From assembly GCA_029990175.1 (NCBI GenBank), contig JARKIP010000017.1:13906001-13970000 (forward strand): a stretch of DNA of 64,000 nucleotides, read 5' to 3'. The translations under genes were made by a program, and so were the position numbers. Below the pieces are notes generated by a model, which was given only the letters and a program-made list of their open reading frames with translations, was not told the origin of the DNA and ran no database searches. The DNA is from Petunia secreta. Its lineage: Eukaryota; Streptophyta; Magnoliopsida; Solanales; Solanaceae. Position 1 is the stretch's first letter, and each line of letters starts with the position of its first letter. Of the stretch, positions 29,019 through 40,403 are shown in pieces.

Positions 29019-32000
29019 ATGTCGGTAAATTCTCTTGATATGTATGTGTTGATAGATCTTGGTTCTACACTATCATATGTTACTCCCTTTGTTGCTATTA
29101 AATTCAAAATAGTACTAGAGACTATTAGACCTTTCGAGGTAGCCACTCCTGTTGGTGATTTTGTAGTAGCTAGGCGTGTTTATAGAGGTTGCACAGTGAT
29201 CATTGGTAACTTTAGCACTATAGCTGACTTAATTAAGCTAGAAATGGTTGATTTAGATGTTATTCTCGATATGTATTGGTTGTTTTCTTGTTATGCTAAT
29301 GTTGATTGTAGTGCGAAGACAGTCCAGTTTCACTTTCCAGGAGAATTAGCTATAGAGTGGTAGGGTGTTTCTACATCGCCAAAGGGTATGTTTATTTCTT
29401 ACCTTAAGGCAAGGAAATTAATTGCAAAAGGCTGCTTATATCATATTGTTCATGCTCAAGACACGGAGAATGAGACATTGAGTCTTGAGTCATTTCCGTG
29501 AATGAGTTCCCTAACGTTATTCCAGATGAGTTACATGTTCTACCTTCAGAACGGGAGATTGATTTTCCTGTTGATGCAGTACTAGGTACGCAGCCCATAT
29601 CTATTCCTCCTTACCGGATGGCATCAGCAGAACTGAAAGAACTTAAGGAGCAACTGAAGGATTTGTTATATAAAGGTCTCGCCAGACCCAGCATTTCCAC
29701 ATAGGGAGCCCCGGTATTATTTGTGAAAAAGAAAAATGGCTCTCTACGCATGTGCAAAAATTACAGACAGCTGAATAAAGTTACAATTAAGAATATATAC
29801 CCTCTGCCCAGGATTGATGACTTGTTCGACCAGCTCCAGGGTGCCAAGTGCTTCTCGAAGATAGATTTTCAATCGGGCTATCATCAGGTTAGAGTCAGAG
29901 AATGTGATATACCTAAGACAACATTTATGACCAGGTATGGCCATTATGAATTTTTAGTGATGTCGTTTGGACTAACTAATGCCCCTGCACTATTTATGGA
30001 TATGATGAACAGCGTATTCAGGCCTTATCTGGATTTATTTATGGTTGTATTTATTGATGATATTCTCGTCTATTCAAAGTCTGAATCAGAGCATGCGGAG
30101 CATCTACGCATAGTAATAGGTACTCTTCGAGACCAGCAATTATACGCTAAGTTTTCAAAGTGTAAATTCTGGTTAGATTCAATGGCATTTCTTGGCCATA
30201 TAGTTTCAGCAAAAGGAATTAAAGTAGATGGCCAGAAGATTGAAGTTGTGAAGAATTGGCCAAGACTTACGACGCCAACAAAAGTACGTAGTTTTCTACC
30301 TTTGGAAGGTTGTTACAGAAGGTTCGTAGAGGGTTTTTCCTCCATTTCAGTCAGAAAACAGCCAAATTTCAGTGGTCTGATTCTTGCGAGCATAGCTTCC
30401 AAGAACTAAAGAACAAGTTGATAACGGCTTCAGTACTTACACTTCCAGAGGGATCTCAGGGCTATGTAATTTACTGTGATGTTTCTTGAATCGGTCTTGG
30501 TTTTGTATTGAAGCAGCACGGAAGAGTAATTGCTTATGCTCCCAGGCAGCTGAAAAGCACGAGCAGAACAACCCTACTCATGATTTGGAGCTTGAAGCAG
30601 TCATTCATGAATTGAAAATTTGGAGACATTATTTGTACGGTGTTCATGTTGATATTTATACAGACCACAAGAGACTCCAGTACATATTTAAGCAGAAGGA
30701 GCTAAACCTACGACAGAGGGAGTGGTTAGAGTTGCTAAAGGACTACGACGTGGACATTCTTTATCATCCAGGTAAAGAAAATGTCGTAGCTGATGCCCTT
30801 AGTCATAAGTCTATGGGTAGTCTATCTTACTTACAGCCACAAAAGAGAAAGTTATTTCATGCACTCCACCAGTTAACCAGCCTTGGAGTCAGATTAATAG
30901 ATTCAGAGGACATAGGAATTACAGTTCAGAACGCAGCCACTACTTGCCTAGTGATAGAAGTAAAACATTGCCAGTATGAGGATCCAGTTCTAGTTGAATA
31001 CAGACAGATAGCCAGAAGAAAACCAAAATCACCATATAGGGTTACTAGTGATGGGGTTCTGCTGTATAAAGATAGACTTTGTGTTCTTGATGTTGCAGAT
31101 TTACGTGGACAGATTATGACAAAGGAACATTATTCCAGATACATTGTTCATCCATGTTCGACTAAGATGTACCATGATCTTAAGCAAATTTACTGGTGGG
31201 ATGGAATGAAGCATGACATAGGAGAATTTGTGGCATCAGTGTCCTAACTGCCAGCAGGTTAAAGTCGAGCATCAAAAACCTAGTGGCTTGTTGCAGGAAA
31301 TAGAGATTCCATCATGGAAATGGGAAGCAGTGAATATGGACTTCATTACAGGCTTACCCCGTACGCAGAGCAGGTATGACTCTATCTGGGTTATAGTTGA
31401 CAGGCTTACTAAATCAGCTCATTTCTTGCCTGTTAGAACTACATATACAACAGAGGATTATGCCAGACTTTATATCAAAGAGATAGTGCGCCTACACGGT
31501 ATTCCAGTATCTATCATTTCAGACAGGGGCGCACAATTTACAGCTAATATCTGGTGATCATTCTGGACAGGTTTAGGGACACAGGTGAATCTGAGTACAA
31601 CATTTCATCCCCAAATAGATGGACAGGTTGAGAAGACCATTCAGACGTTAGAAGATATGCTTAGAGCATGTCTTTTAGATTTTGGAGGCAGCTGGACTGA
31701 ACATCTACCTTTGATAGATTTTGCATACAACAATAGCTATCATTCTAGTATTCAGATGGCGCCATACGAAGCTCTATATGGGCGCAAATGCAGGTCTCCT
31801 GTAGGATGGTTTGAGCATTGCGAGTCTCAATTGATAGGTCCAGATTTAATCCAACAAGCAGTTGATAAAGTCAAGTTGATCAGGGAAAGATTATTAGCAG
31901 CGCAGAGTAGATAGAAATCCTATGCAGATAAGCGACGTCGAGATTTAGAATTTCATATTGACAATTGGGTATTCGTGAAAGTATCACCTATGAAAGGCGT

Positions 32001-32400
32001 TATGAGATTTGGAAAGAAGAGCAAGCTTAGCCCTAGATTCATAGGTCCATATCAGATTATTCGATGAGTTAGGCGTGTAACCTATGAGTTAGATCTTCCA
32101 GCAGACCTTTAGGAGGTACATTTAGTATTCCATGTTTCCATGCTCAAAAAACGTGTCGGAGATCCTTCCAGAGTTGTACCAGTAGAGGATGTACAGATCT
32201 CAGAGCAGTTGAATTATGAAGAGGTGTCAGTTGCAGTTCTAGATAGGCAGATTCGTCGACTAAGCACGAAAAACATTCCTTCTAGTAAGGTGCTATGGCG
32301 AAGCAATAACGCAGAAGAAATGACTTTGGGAAGCTGAGCATGATATGAGAGCCAAGTATCCACATCTCTTCACTACTACAGGTATATAACAGATCCTTGC
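29019..32400 (+). pseudogene. E1 Pol: protease, RT, RNase H, integrase, chromodomain remnant
   Basis: Order seen: protease-like IDLGSTLSYVTP near 29050, where the usual DxGS/T context is altered to DLGS; a stop at 29361; RT from about 29723 (RMCKNYRQLNKVTIKN) with FIDD near 30052-30063 in FIDDILVYSKS, the Tekay/Del signature; RNase H about 30470-30830 across a frameshift (WRHYLYG, then YTDHKRLQYIF); integrase HHCC about 31130-31270 (CPNCQQVK), core MDFITGLP and SDRGAQFT, with a TGA at about 31556-31558; and a chromodomain-like end near 32240-32390, including KVLWRSNNAEE and then out of frame. There are multiple stops and shifts (29361, 29701, 30409, 30486, 31246, 31556, 31912, 32066, 32110). 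It is the oldest and most decayed of the nest. Confidence 0.85.
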
Positions 32401-32447
32401 TTAATGCTTCTACATATTTCATTTAACATTCGAGGACGAATGTTCCT

Positions 32448-32460
32448 AAGGGGGAGAGAT
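32448..32460 (+). other. E1 polypurine tract
   Basis: AAGGGGGAGAGAT immediately before the 3' LTR. It is preceded by ACATTCGAGGACGAATGTTC (32427-32446), a perfectly palindromic conserved block found just upstream of the PPT in plant Tekay-type elements. Confidence 0.85.
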
Positions 32461-34371
32461 TGTTAGTGACGTATATCATTCTAATGACATGTTAAGAATG
32501 ATTTAAATTAGTTTAAAGTCATAATATGACCATATATGACGGTTATATGTTGAATATAAAGTTTGGGAAAAATCGGATCTAAGTTGCGGAAAAACTGACT
32601 AAGGATTTCCTTGTAACAAAGCTTTTTGTGCAATTAATTATGTATATTATATGAGGCCTTTTAGGGACATATCATATACCAAATTGAAGGTCTTGGAGTG
32701 TAGTTTTCAACACTTTTGACCTTTTATTCATACAACATCTGGATAAAAAGATATCAGTATTAGAATTTAGGCCAAAAGAAGGGACATAAGAACCATGGTG
32801 AAAGATTGCTCGATGGCGAGTTCATGAGAGATTGCTCGACTAAGAACCACGGTGAAAGATGTCCAAAATAACAACACAAAATGTTTCAAAATCTGAAAAA
32901 TTGTTTTTATCTTTGGACAGTTGTTTGTAATTTGAGCATATCTCTTTATAAATATTTGATACTAAGATGCTTTAAGATTCCCTAGAACCCTAAGACATAT
33001 ATATAAAACTTTCTTGAAGACAATAAAGCCTATAACTTTGATCTATACTCTGAAAATTAGGTCGCAAGGCAGGACAATGGTGCTGTCCGGACATTCTATC
33101 TGCATATTTTTTATGTCGTCTGGTCGTCTTATCATGTTATCTGTCTAATCTGTTTATGTTAGCAGTTTATCCGGGTATCCATAGTGTTGTTTCTGTTTTT
33201 GTGAACCATCCACTCTGCCAAAAGTTTTTTAGAAATTCAAAGAGTTGGACAAATTCTGAGTTATAGGTTGTGTCTATAATTCCATCCAAAGTTTTCTTAT
33301 CATTCCTTTGAGTCCATATCTATTTTTGCCACATGTGTTATGCTTCATACATGCTTATGCTTATATTGTGATCACATTATGTGTGATTTGGAGTTCCCCA
33401 AAGAGGCTGGATATTGGACACACAGTCCGGCCGCATGTGATACTACCCGTCTGGGAGGGACAGTTCAGGCGGGAGTTGAAATACCTAGTGTGACCAGGTG
33501 TCATTCACATAGTCTGACCACAGAGACTAGATATTACTGAATGGGGGGACATAGCCCATAAAACTCGCCCTGTTTGTTATATACGCGTATATAGCCACAG
33601 TATGCACTGCGTGATTATACATGAGGCTAGTTCAGATGTTTAGTTACCAAATTTGAGGAGATACAGTCTATAACACCAGACAGGTACCAGTTTAGATAAC
33701 AGTTCAGTTTTAGCCCAGTACCAATTATCAGCTCTCAGTTATCAGTCATATCAGAGTCAGTTATCAGTATAGTTTAGCTCAGCCTTCAGTTTCAGATTCA
33801 GCTAGACTCCAGTTTATATTCAAATCATGTTTAGTACGTTCTTCAGATTTCCAGCAACATTGCTATGCTCCAGCTCATATTTACATATTTATATTCCAGC
33901 CTTACAGTTTCATTCAGCTATGATATATTATATGCTCATGCCTTACATACTTTATACATATCGTACTAACGTCCCCTCTTGGGCATTGTGTTTCATGCCG
34001 CACAGGTACAGAGAGATCAGACCCTGAGCCTCATTAGTAGGCTATCTACCAGCTATTGGAGTCACTCCGTCTCCTTTCAAAGTTTACTACTTTTGGTATG
34101 TTGTACAGACGTCAAGTAGGTATGGCAGAGCCTTGTGTTCAGCACTCTTAGAGGCCTGTAGATATGTCCCTGTGTGGTTCAGTCACTATGATATGTATGT
34201 CATCGTGTGATAGCGTTTTCATCTTTCCAGACTTTATATTTTCTATAAATATATGTATATTTATAGCTAGGTTTCCAGCTCATCTCTATTATTCATAGAT
34301 TATTAGTAGGTTTAGCGATGATCGATACTCAGTGTCGGTTATCCATCGCGGCTCTAGATTTGGTCGTGACA
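32461..34371 (+). repeat. E1 3' LTR
   Basis: 1911 bp, TGTTAGTGAC to GGTCGTGACA, followed by ATGTG. It lacks about 430-500 bp present in the 5' LTR. At that junction (about 32785-32860) it holds filler that includes 24 bases identical to the gag zinc-knuckle region (32821-32844 equals 28791-28814), bracketed by two copies of GAACCAYGGTGAAAGAT. The open frames at 33308-33540 and 33827-34027 have no motif. Confidence 0.92.
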
Positions 34372-34376
34372 ATGTG

Positions 34377-34480
34377 GTTGGTAGTTGAGAAACATCAAGA
34401 TACAACTAGATACGAGATGGTTGAGGATGGGAGGAGGAAAAGTGAAATTGGGGGAAATGGGAGAAAATAGGAAGAAGAAT
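34377..34480. repeat. Continuation of the host minisatellite after E1
   Basis: GTTGGTAGTTGAGAAACATCAAGATACAACTAGATACGAG directly continues the array text of 1350-1912, showing that E1 landed inside the array. It ends in G+A-rich sequence (GGGAGGAGGAAAAG). Confidence 0.85.
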
Positions 34481-34510
34481 GTAAGGTTTTGCTATGTTAT
34501 GGGAAAACAT

Positions 34511-34586
34511 TGCTCTATTTTGTAATTAACTTTTTCTTTCCTCTATATTGAATAATTTTGCTAAAGTGTTGCTATGTTTTGTAAAT
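34511..34586 (+). repeat. Left arm of an inverted repeat pair
   Basis: About 76 bases that match the reverse complement of 35421-35494 with about nine differences; the core TTGTAATTAACTTTTTC is identical. Weaker similarity extends about 25 bases outward. Compatible with long terminal inverted repeats of a non-autonomous DNA transposon (MULE-like or MITE). Confidence 0.75.
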
Positions 34587-34709
34587 AACATCTAAAACTT
34601 GTATTTTTATGTAAAAAATCCTTCTTTCTTTTATTATTTTGTTTCTTTTGGGCCATTTTGTAAATGGGCTAGAAAGTGTCGGGCCCAGTAAAATATTTAC
34701 TAGTATTGT

Positions 34710-34738
34710 CAACAACAACAACAACAACAACAACAACA
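34710..34738. repeat. (CAA)n microsatellite
   Basis: About nine to ten tandem CAA units between the arms of the inverted repeat; nothing coding. Confidence 0.9.
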
Positions 34739-35028
34739 TCAATTATATTATTATTATGTTGGGTCTTATTGTCATTTATATATAGTAGTAGCAGTAGATA
34801 AAAGTGAAAAGTGCTCCTAAATTTTTTTTTTAATTGTTTGATAATAAAAGATGGAACTCGACGTGTATAATTAATATTGTATATTGTATTCCTATACATT
34901 CAAATTTTACCTTTTCTATCTCAACAGAGTCACTAATTATCTTACTATATTTTTTATTCTCGACTTTGTTAACTATGTTGTTTCTTATTTAATATTTTGA
35001 CATTATAATGTATTTGGGTTGGTGAGCA

Positions 35029-35109
35029 GAAGAAAATGAGAAAGTAAAGACTGATGAAGATAGCAAAGATGAAGAAGCAAGAAAGAAAAAATTAGACGTC
35101 AAATACTAA
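35029..35109 (+). pseudogene. Possible captured exon, lysine/glutamate-rich
   Basis: After an AG acceptor-like GGTGAGCAG, the text reads EENEKVKTDEDSKDEEAR, then KKKLDVKY and a stop. This charged stretch lies between the inverted-repeat arms. It could be the last exon of a captured gene; no family is recognisable and the exon limits are guesses. Confidence 0.25.
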
Positions 35110-35420
35110 GTAGATTATGTATGTCATGTCAACCCCTTTTTGATAAGTTTGTAGATTGGATTTAGAAGAGAAACTTTCAATAGCAGTCAATGTATTTTTT
35201 TTTAAATTCTGCAACATGTTGTTTTGTATATTTTGCACAGGTTAGAATAGTTTGATGATTTTGAGGAAGAAAGGATATTGTTTAATATGAAAGGAGAGAC
35301 AGATTATGAAAGGTCAAAAAAATCAAAAAAGAAACCACTTGAGTATAGATTTTTTTCTAGAAAAATAAATAGGCGGAGAGAAATAGAAATTTTTATGCAA
35401 AGGTATGCTTTTCAGAAATA

Positions 35421-35494
35421 ATTTAAAACATTGCAATATTTTAGCAAAATTACCCAATATAAAGGAAAGAAAAAGTTAATTACAAAACATAGCA
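35421..35494 (-). repeat. Right arm of the inverted repeat pair
   Basis: Reverse complement matches 34511-34586. It encloses about 830 bp. Outer flanking similarity continues to about 35520. Confidence 0.75.
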
Positions 35495-35670
35495 AATTAG
35501 GGTAAAAAATAGCAACATGGGTTTATTTCTTTAGCTTGCCATAGTTTTAGGGTCTTTTGGTACATTTTCTAAAATTTGGTTCTGATATATAAGGTTTTTC
35601 TTCTTTATTTATTTTATTTCAACTTTCCCAATTTTTTCTCCGTCATTTTTTCATTATATTGTTTTCATTA

Positions 35671-35786
35671 GTCGAGGGTCTCCCAGAAACAGCCTCTCCA
35701 TCTTGGTGGAGGTAAAGTCTGTGTATATCTCACTCTCCCCAGACCCCATTTGTGAGAACATACTGGGTATGTTGCTGTTTGTTTCC
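35671..35786 (+). mobile_element. TS-type SINE 3' portion
   Basis: GTCGAGGGTCTCCCAGAAAC, then GGAGGTAAAGTCTGTGTATA, CTCCCCAGACCCCATTTGTG and ACTGGGTATGTTGCTG. This order (GAGGGTCT..GGAAACAGCCTCTC..GGTAAGGTCTGCGTACA..CCCTCCCCAGACCCCAC..ACTGGG..TTG-rich tail) is the well-known 3' body of TS-family tRNA-derived SINEs of Solanaceae. The tRNA-like 5' promoter region is not recognisable, so the copy is truncated or diverged. Confidence 0.7.
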
Positions 35787-36010
35787 TAAGTTTTTATCCA
35801 TGTTTCACCCGTACATTCTCTTGTTTCTCGTCGCGTCCCTTTTTTTGCTGATTTTTCTCTCCCATTTTCTCTACTACGCTCTCCACTCTCATCCTTTATC
35901 TTCCTTGTTGCTCAACCATTTCTAAAATTTTACTTAGTCTTTAATTTAACCTTTTTTTATTTTATTTTTTTACAATTTTCTTCAACTTCGTTTCAACTTT
36001 TTTTGTTTCA

Positions 36011-37781
36011 ATGATGAGTGATTCTCGTCTGTCGTCTGATGCTACGGAACTTAGGAGTAAAATGAGGCATGATAAAAATGATTCAAAATGTGGGTTGAAA
36101 CCATTCGTAAAACTTAAAATTCATGTTTCCAAGTCAACGAACACACCGCAATCAGTAAAGCGTGTAACACGCTCGTCTGCGTCTCCTTCTACGGTTAATG
36201 GTAAAGATAAAGTAGTTGTTGATAATGATGATTTGGTGGATGATGCTCAACTATTGAAGGAAAGTCAGATTTCTGTGTTTGCTGATATAGCATTAGAGGT
36301 ACTTCTGTTTCTTTTTTTGTATTCTATTTCTTTTGCCTCTAGTCTTTTTTGTGTACCTATTGTTTATTTATTGTATCTTGTTGTATCTGTAGTACTGTTA
36401 CTTGTATCTAATGTGTTTTATTGTGTATTTATGGTATATTTAATGTGTTTTATTATGTATTTTGTTGTATCAATGTATGTATGGTCTATCTGATAATTCA
36501 TTTTTGTATCATGTTGTTGTGCACCTATATTAGGTTAGTAGAATTTTGTATGTGCTTTTGTCTGTAGTGTAATTTGCAGTATTTAGTGTGTGTGTTCTGT
36601 TACACTTTGTATCATGTTATTTTGTAGTCAATGTGTGTTAACTCTGTTGGGTTTTCTCGTTTTAGGATGTGTCATTTTATATACCCCAGAATGCTACGTT
36701 GAAAGAGATTCAGTTACGGATTATCACGGATGGATATGTCAGTTTGCATTTGAATGATACGTTAAGTCCAGTCCAGTTGGAATCTATGTTGGTTATTTGT
36801 TGGAGTTACAACATTTGCCTATTCAAAACCAATTGATTCGGGCGTTGATGATGCGGAAGATTGTGTCTTCCAGGCCTCGTACATTTGAGGTTATTGTGAT
36901 GTTTGTATTCGATGTGAAATATGTTCCGAAGAAATATTTTTATTTGGTTGAGTCTGATGCTTACAAGAACTATCCATGGGGTATAGTTTCTTTCAATGAA
37001 TTATTTGATACTCTTCAGGAGAACCTGAAAATTACCAGTACATATTTTCGGATGGTTGGGATGCCTTCTGCGTTGCAAGTATGGCTTTATGAGTGCTTGG
37101 CAAACATTCTGTCCTCAGTAGCCACGCGTGTTAGCCATCAAACTCCTCGTATCTTGAACTGGAAAGTGACGAGTAATTTGACATTTTATAAGACAGATTG
37201 TAAAATTTTAGAGGATCCAGCCAACAAGGTATATTTTCATTCTTTATATATCTGTTTCATTCTATACCCATCCCATTTTATGCTTTTAAATCGATTGGTT
37301 TACTATTGTGTATGGTCCAGTTTGGTGTTGGTTGCGGTTACGGACTTACCTGGATGATACGCAGGTTCCTACTGAGGATGATGTTTATGTTGCCCATGTA
37401 CAACAGTGTCGCTCATCTGCTGCTACTTTCGTATCCAGTCATTCTGAAGATGCTGGAAAGCAAGCACGGTCATGTTTGTCGAAACCGGCAAATGAGGTTG
37501 ATTTTGGCGCTAAGATTGACAAGTTGAATATTGCAGTTAACAAGGTATGTTTAGTTTTTTGAAGTAGTTGAAACAGTTAGAAACATCAAGATACAACTAT
37601 AAAAATACTTTGAACCTTGGATTTAAAACAGATTCAACAGTCCTGAAATAGTTAAAAACATTGCAATACTATTTTGAAATATTTTGATAGCAGTTTATAA
37701 CCTTGGATTTTAAGCTAAATGTCCTTTGTTTTTAATGTTTTGTTTCAGCTTACTACTGACCTTGACTTATTCAAGACTCAT
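36011..37781 (+). pseudogene. DUF1985/Ulp1-type MULE-associated gene fragment with introns
   Basis: Four exon-like blocks with GT..AG borders: 36011-36298 (MMSDSRLSSD; basic RVTRSSASP), 36666-37228, about 37321-37544 and 37749-37781. Block two needs a one-base shift near 36780 and encodes YKNYPWGIVSFNELFDTL and then SALQVWLYECLANILSS. I associate this pattern (xYPWGxxSFxxLxxxL, then ALQVWxYE, then PRILNW) with plant DUF1985-containing Ulp1-protease-like proteins carried by Mutator elements. Block three is acidic and ends with VDFGAKIDKLNIAVNK, continuing in phase into block four (LTTDLDLFKTH). The phase between blocks two and three does not match. The E5 LTR begins 92 bp after the last 5' splice site, so the Ulp1-type catalytic end is separated. 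A relic rather than a working gene. Confidence 0.5.
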
Positions 37782-38513
37782 GTAAGTATCGCATTTTTAT
37801 TCTATTGTCTGCATGTTTTTCTTACATTCCTTGGTTTATAGTTTGACTTTGTTTCATTTGAAGTCTTATAGTTGTTGACACCCAATTTTGTCCGTGATTT
37901 TTTTATAATTGGCAATAATTTAACTTAAAAGGTGCAATTTAACTGTTTTGATCAAATTTGCATTAGAATGCATATATTTATGTGTGTTATCACCTATCTA
38001 TACATTATATACCTAATTGTGGTCATATTATATAATTTGCATTATTTAGGCTATTTGTTAACAGTATAACTATTTGTGCATTTTGCAGTATTTATATTAT
38101 GTAAATATTTATCTGCAATTATTTATACTTATTTAATTTAATTTGAGCTCGATTATTTTTTATATGTGCGTCTTATTTTCTTACTTATATAATATATATT
38201 TATATTTTTTATTCTATCTATTTGGCACCGTTATGTTATTATTAGCCCAACTATAAAATGCTCAGTCCAATTGCGGTACCGTCCATTTCAGTTCTTTATA
38301 ATTCGTCCTATTCATTTGAATTTCAATTCTTTTTGGATATAAATCTCCCCTTTAAGGTAAATCTTTCTTTGAACCTGAAAAAGTTTTCGTCCAAGTACAC
38401 TCATCCTATTGCACTATACATTTCCCTTTTTGTCTCCTATTCTATTTTTAATAGAAAATCTCACTCCTTCCTTTTTGCTCCTCCAAGCATACAAATCAGC
38501 TCCCTCCTCCAAC

Positions 38514-38521
<8 letters not shown>

Positions 38522-38578
<57 letters not shown>
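38522..38578. repeat. (CT)n microsatellite
   Basis: 57 bases of uninterrupted CT dinucleotide within the E5 LTR. Confidence 0.98.
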
Positions 38579-38581
<3 letters not shown>

Positions 38582-39713
38582 ATCCCTCCATATATTAGCA
38601 AAATCATTCCCAAAATCAACTCCCCAAAATATCGTTCCCTAAAACTCTTAATTCCCAACGGTTTCTTCAATTTTTCTTCTTTAAAGAAGACACACACCAT
38701 TGCAAAGGATCGGTGGCAGCAGACATATGCACACACAAAACAAATACATACTCCTCTCCCTCTCTACACACGCATACAATTTTATACTTACCCCCCGCTT
38801 AGTCTTCTTCCCCAAAACACACACTCCACCACACACTCAAGAAATACGCAGAAATAGGGGCATCGGGAAAAGGAAACCACCATTAACATCACAGTCAGTG
38901 GTGGAACACCAGCACAGATCTAAAAGTTCTAGGCCTCGTCCTTTGTCTTCTTCGCCTTAGTTTTGCTTGTGAATTAGATAAAGAAAAGGGGATGAAACAC
39001 ATCGAAAATAGAGAGTGGCAGCGACGCCGCGAGGTTTGCCGGAAAGCCTCGCCGGTGGTCGCTCCTCTTTCTCCTTCGGCCGCTACCCTGTTTGTTTGCT
39101 CTCGCTGAAGCATTGGTTTCCTTGTTTACTTGTTCTGTTCACTGTCGTTCATGTTATTTGATATATATATGTGTTCGTGGTAGGCTATAATCTCCATTGT
39201 TGGCTCATGACTTGAGTTTTTAATTTGCTACTGTTGTTGGATTTAGTTTGGTTTGTTTCGACCATTGACTGCTTCTCCAAGTTTGTTTGACTATTGGTTT
39301 CTTACTGGTGTGGGAAATTCAACTGAGGAATTTATTGCCTGTATAATCTGTCACTCTGTTGAAATACTAAGTATTTCTCTATTATTGTTTGTACAACTGA
39401 CCTACATGTATGAATAGATATCACACAAGTATGGACCCTTTTAACAGATACTACGTTGCTTATGGCCTATGAAAAATTTTAATTTTGAGGCCTACAGATT
39501 GATTTGAACAGATACTACACTGTTCGGCCAATGACATTTTGGAGGCCAATACAAGTTACGTCCCGTATACATACGACGTCCCTACGTGTCCCTTCGAAAA
39601 CAAGATGCGCGATGACAATACGTTTACTTTGCAAAGTAAGCGATAGTAGAGTGGTGGGATTGGAGGTGCTTGGCATGGCAAAATCTTTTACAGAATCTAT
39701 TTTCACCTTTTTT

Positions 39714-39790
39714 ACTACTACTGCTGCTGCTGCTGCTGCTCCTGCTACTACCACTACTACCACCACTACTACCACTACCACCACCATCAT
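39714..39790. repeat. Triplet run (TAC/TGC/CAC)n
   Basis: About 25 triplets of the form ACT/GCT/ACC within the E5 LTR; an imperfect microsatellite. Confidence 0.9.
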
Positions 39791-40385
39791 GGTTATTACT
39801 AACATTTTTATTACTATTATTATTCTTTTTATGTTATTACCACTAATCAATTTTATTTTTGCGAGGTACATCGTGGCGGAATTACAAAAGGATGACGCTT
39901 TCCGGAAAAGGATAAAATATTCAAAACCATTACTTTTACTTAATTTCATTTTTATGCTAATTAATTATGTTTATGATTCTTACTAGCTTGTTTGTTTATT
40001 TTGCAAGGCGCGTTTGGACAAAGCTTAACCATTAGAAGAGACGAATATTTATTTTCATATGCTTTTACTTTTATTTAAATTGTGTACTATGGTTGATCAT
40101 TTAATATTATTTGCTTTTGAATCTCAATATTTAGTCCTGCCTGTAACCACATTTGGTGGAGCCTGAGAGGTGTCTAACACTTTCCCTTCGGGTTAACTTG
40201 AACCCTTACCTTGAATTTGACGGATGACCATCTTTCGGAGTTAATTATAAAATTTGCTAGAACCAATATGCCTAGTTAAAAAAATATATTAGGTGGCGAC
40301 TCCAAGTCTTTATCTTTGAGTTCCAATAAGTCGAGCCCTGTTTCGAACTTTAACTGGGTTCGTGAAAAAATGGGTATCAACAGAA

Positions 40386-40403
40386 TGGCGACTCCGCTGG
40401 GGA
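40386..40403 (+). other. E5 primer-binding site (tRNA-Arg type)
   Basis: TGGCGACTCCGCTGGGGA, three bases after the LTR end. It is the form used by Ogre/Tat elements, complementary to a tRNA-Arg 3' end. Confidence 0.8.

Larger units (their letters stand above)
1913..34371 (+). mobile_element. E1: Ty3/Gypsy LTR retrotransposon, Tekay/Del-type chromovirus, carrying nested E2-E4
   Basis: The outermost element of the nest. It starts TGTTACACC and ends GGTCGTGACA, and is flanked by the perfect 5-bp target duplication ATGTG (1908-1912 and 34372-34376). The 5' LTR is split by E2 (1913-3778 plus 26959-27443). A degenerate tRNA-iMet-type primer site lies at 27448-27459, gag at 27637-28950, pol at about 29019-32400, a polypurine tract at 32448-32460 and the 3' LTR at 32461-34371. 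Without the nested insert it is about 9.3 kb, normal for Tekay/Del. Pol order is protease, RT, RNase H, integrase and a chromodomain-like tail. Many stops and frameshifts make it non-autonomous. Confidence 0.9.
37873..40382 (+). repeat. E5 5' LTR, Ogre/Tat type
   Basis: About 2510 bp from TGTTGACACCCAATTTTG to GGGTATCAACA, followed at once by a tRNA-Arg-type primer site. The long LTR and the TGTTGACACCC terminus are typical of Ogre elements. It contains a (CT)n run and a TAC/TGC/CAC triplet run, plus a G+C-rich GCGACGCCGCGAGGTTTGCC section near 39020. Open frames at 38258-38857 and 39504-39986 are low-complexity shadows. No second copy of this LTR appears in the window. Confidence 0.75.

Noticed and set aside
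38258..38857. A 199-codon plus-strand frame and its minus-strand counterpart
   Set aside because: It runs through a (CT)n microsatellite inside the E5 LTR; leucine/serine repeats are artefacts of the dinucleotide.
39504..39986. A 160-codon frame with alanine/threonine run
   Set aside because: It is produced by a triplet microsatellite in the E5 LTR; no motif.
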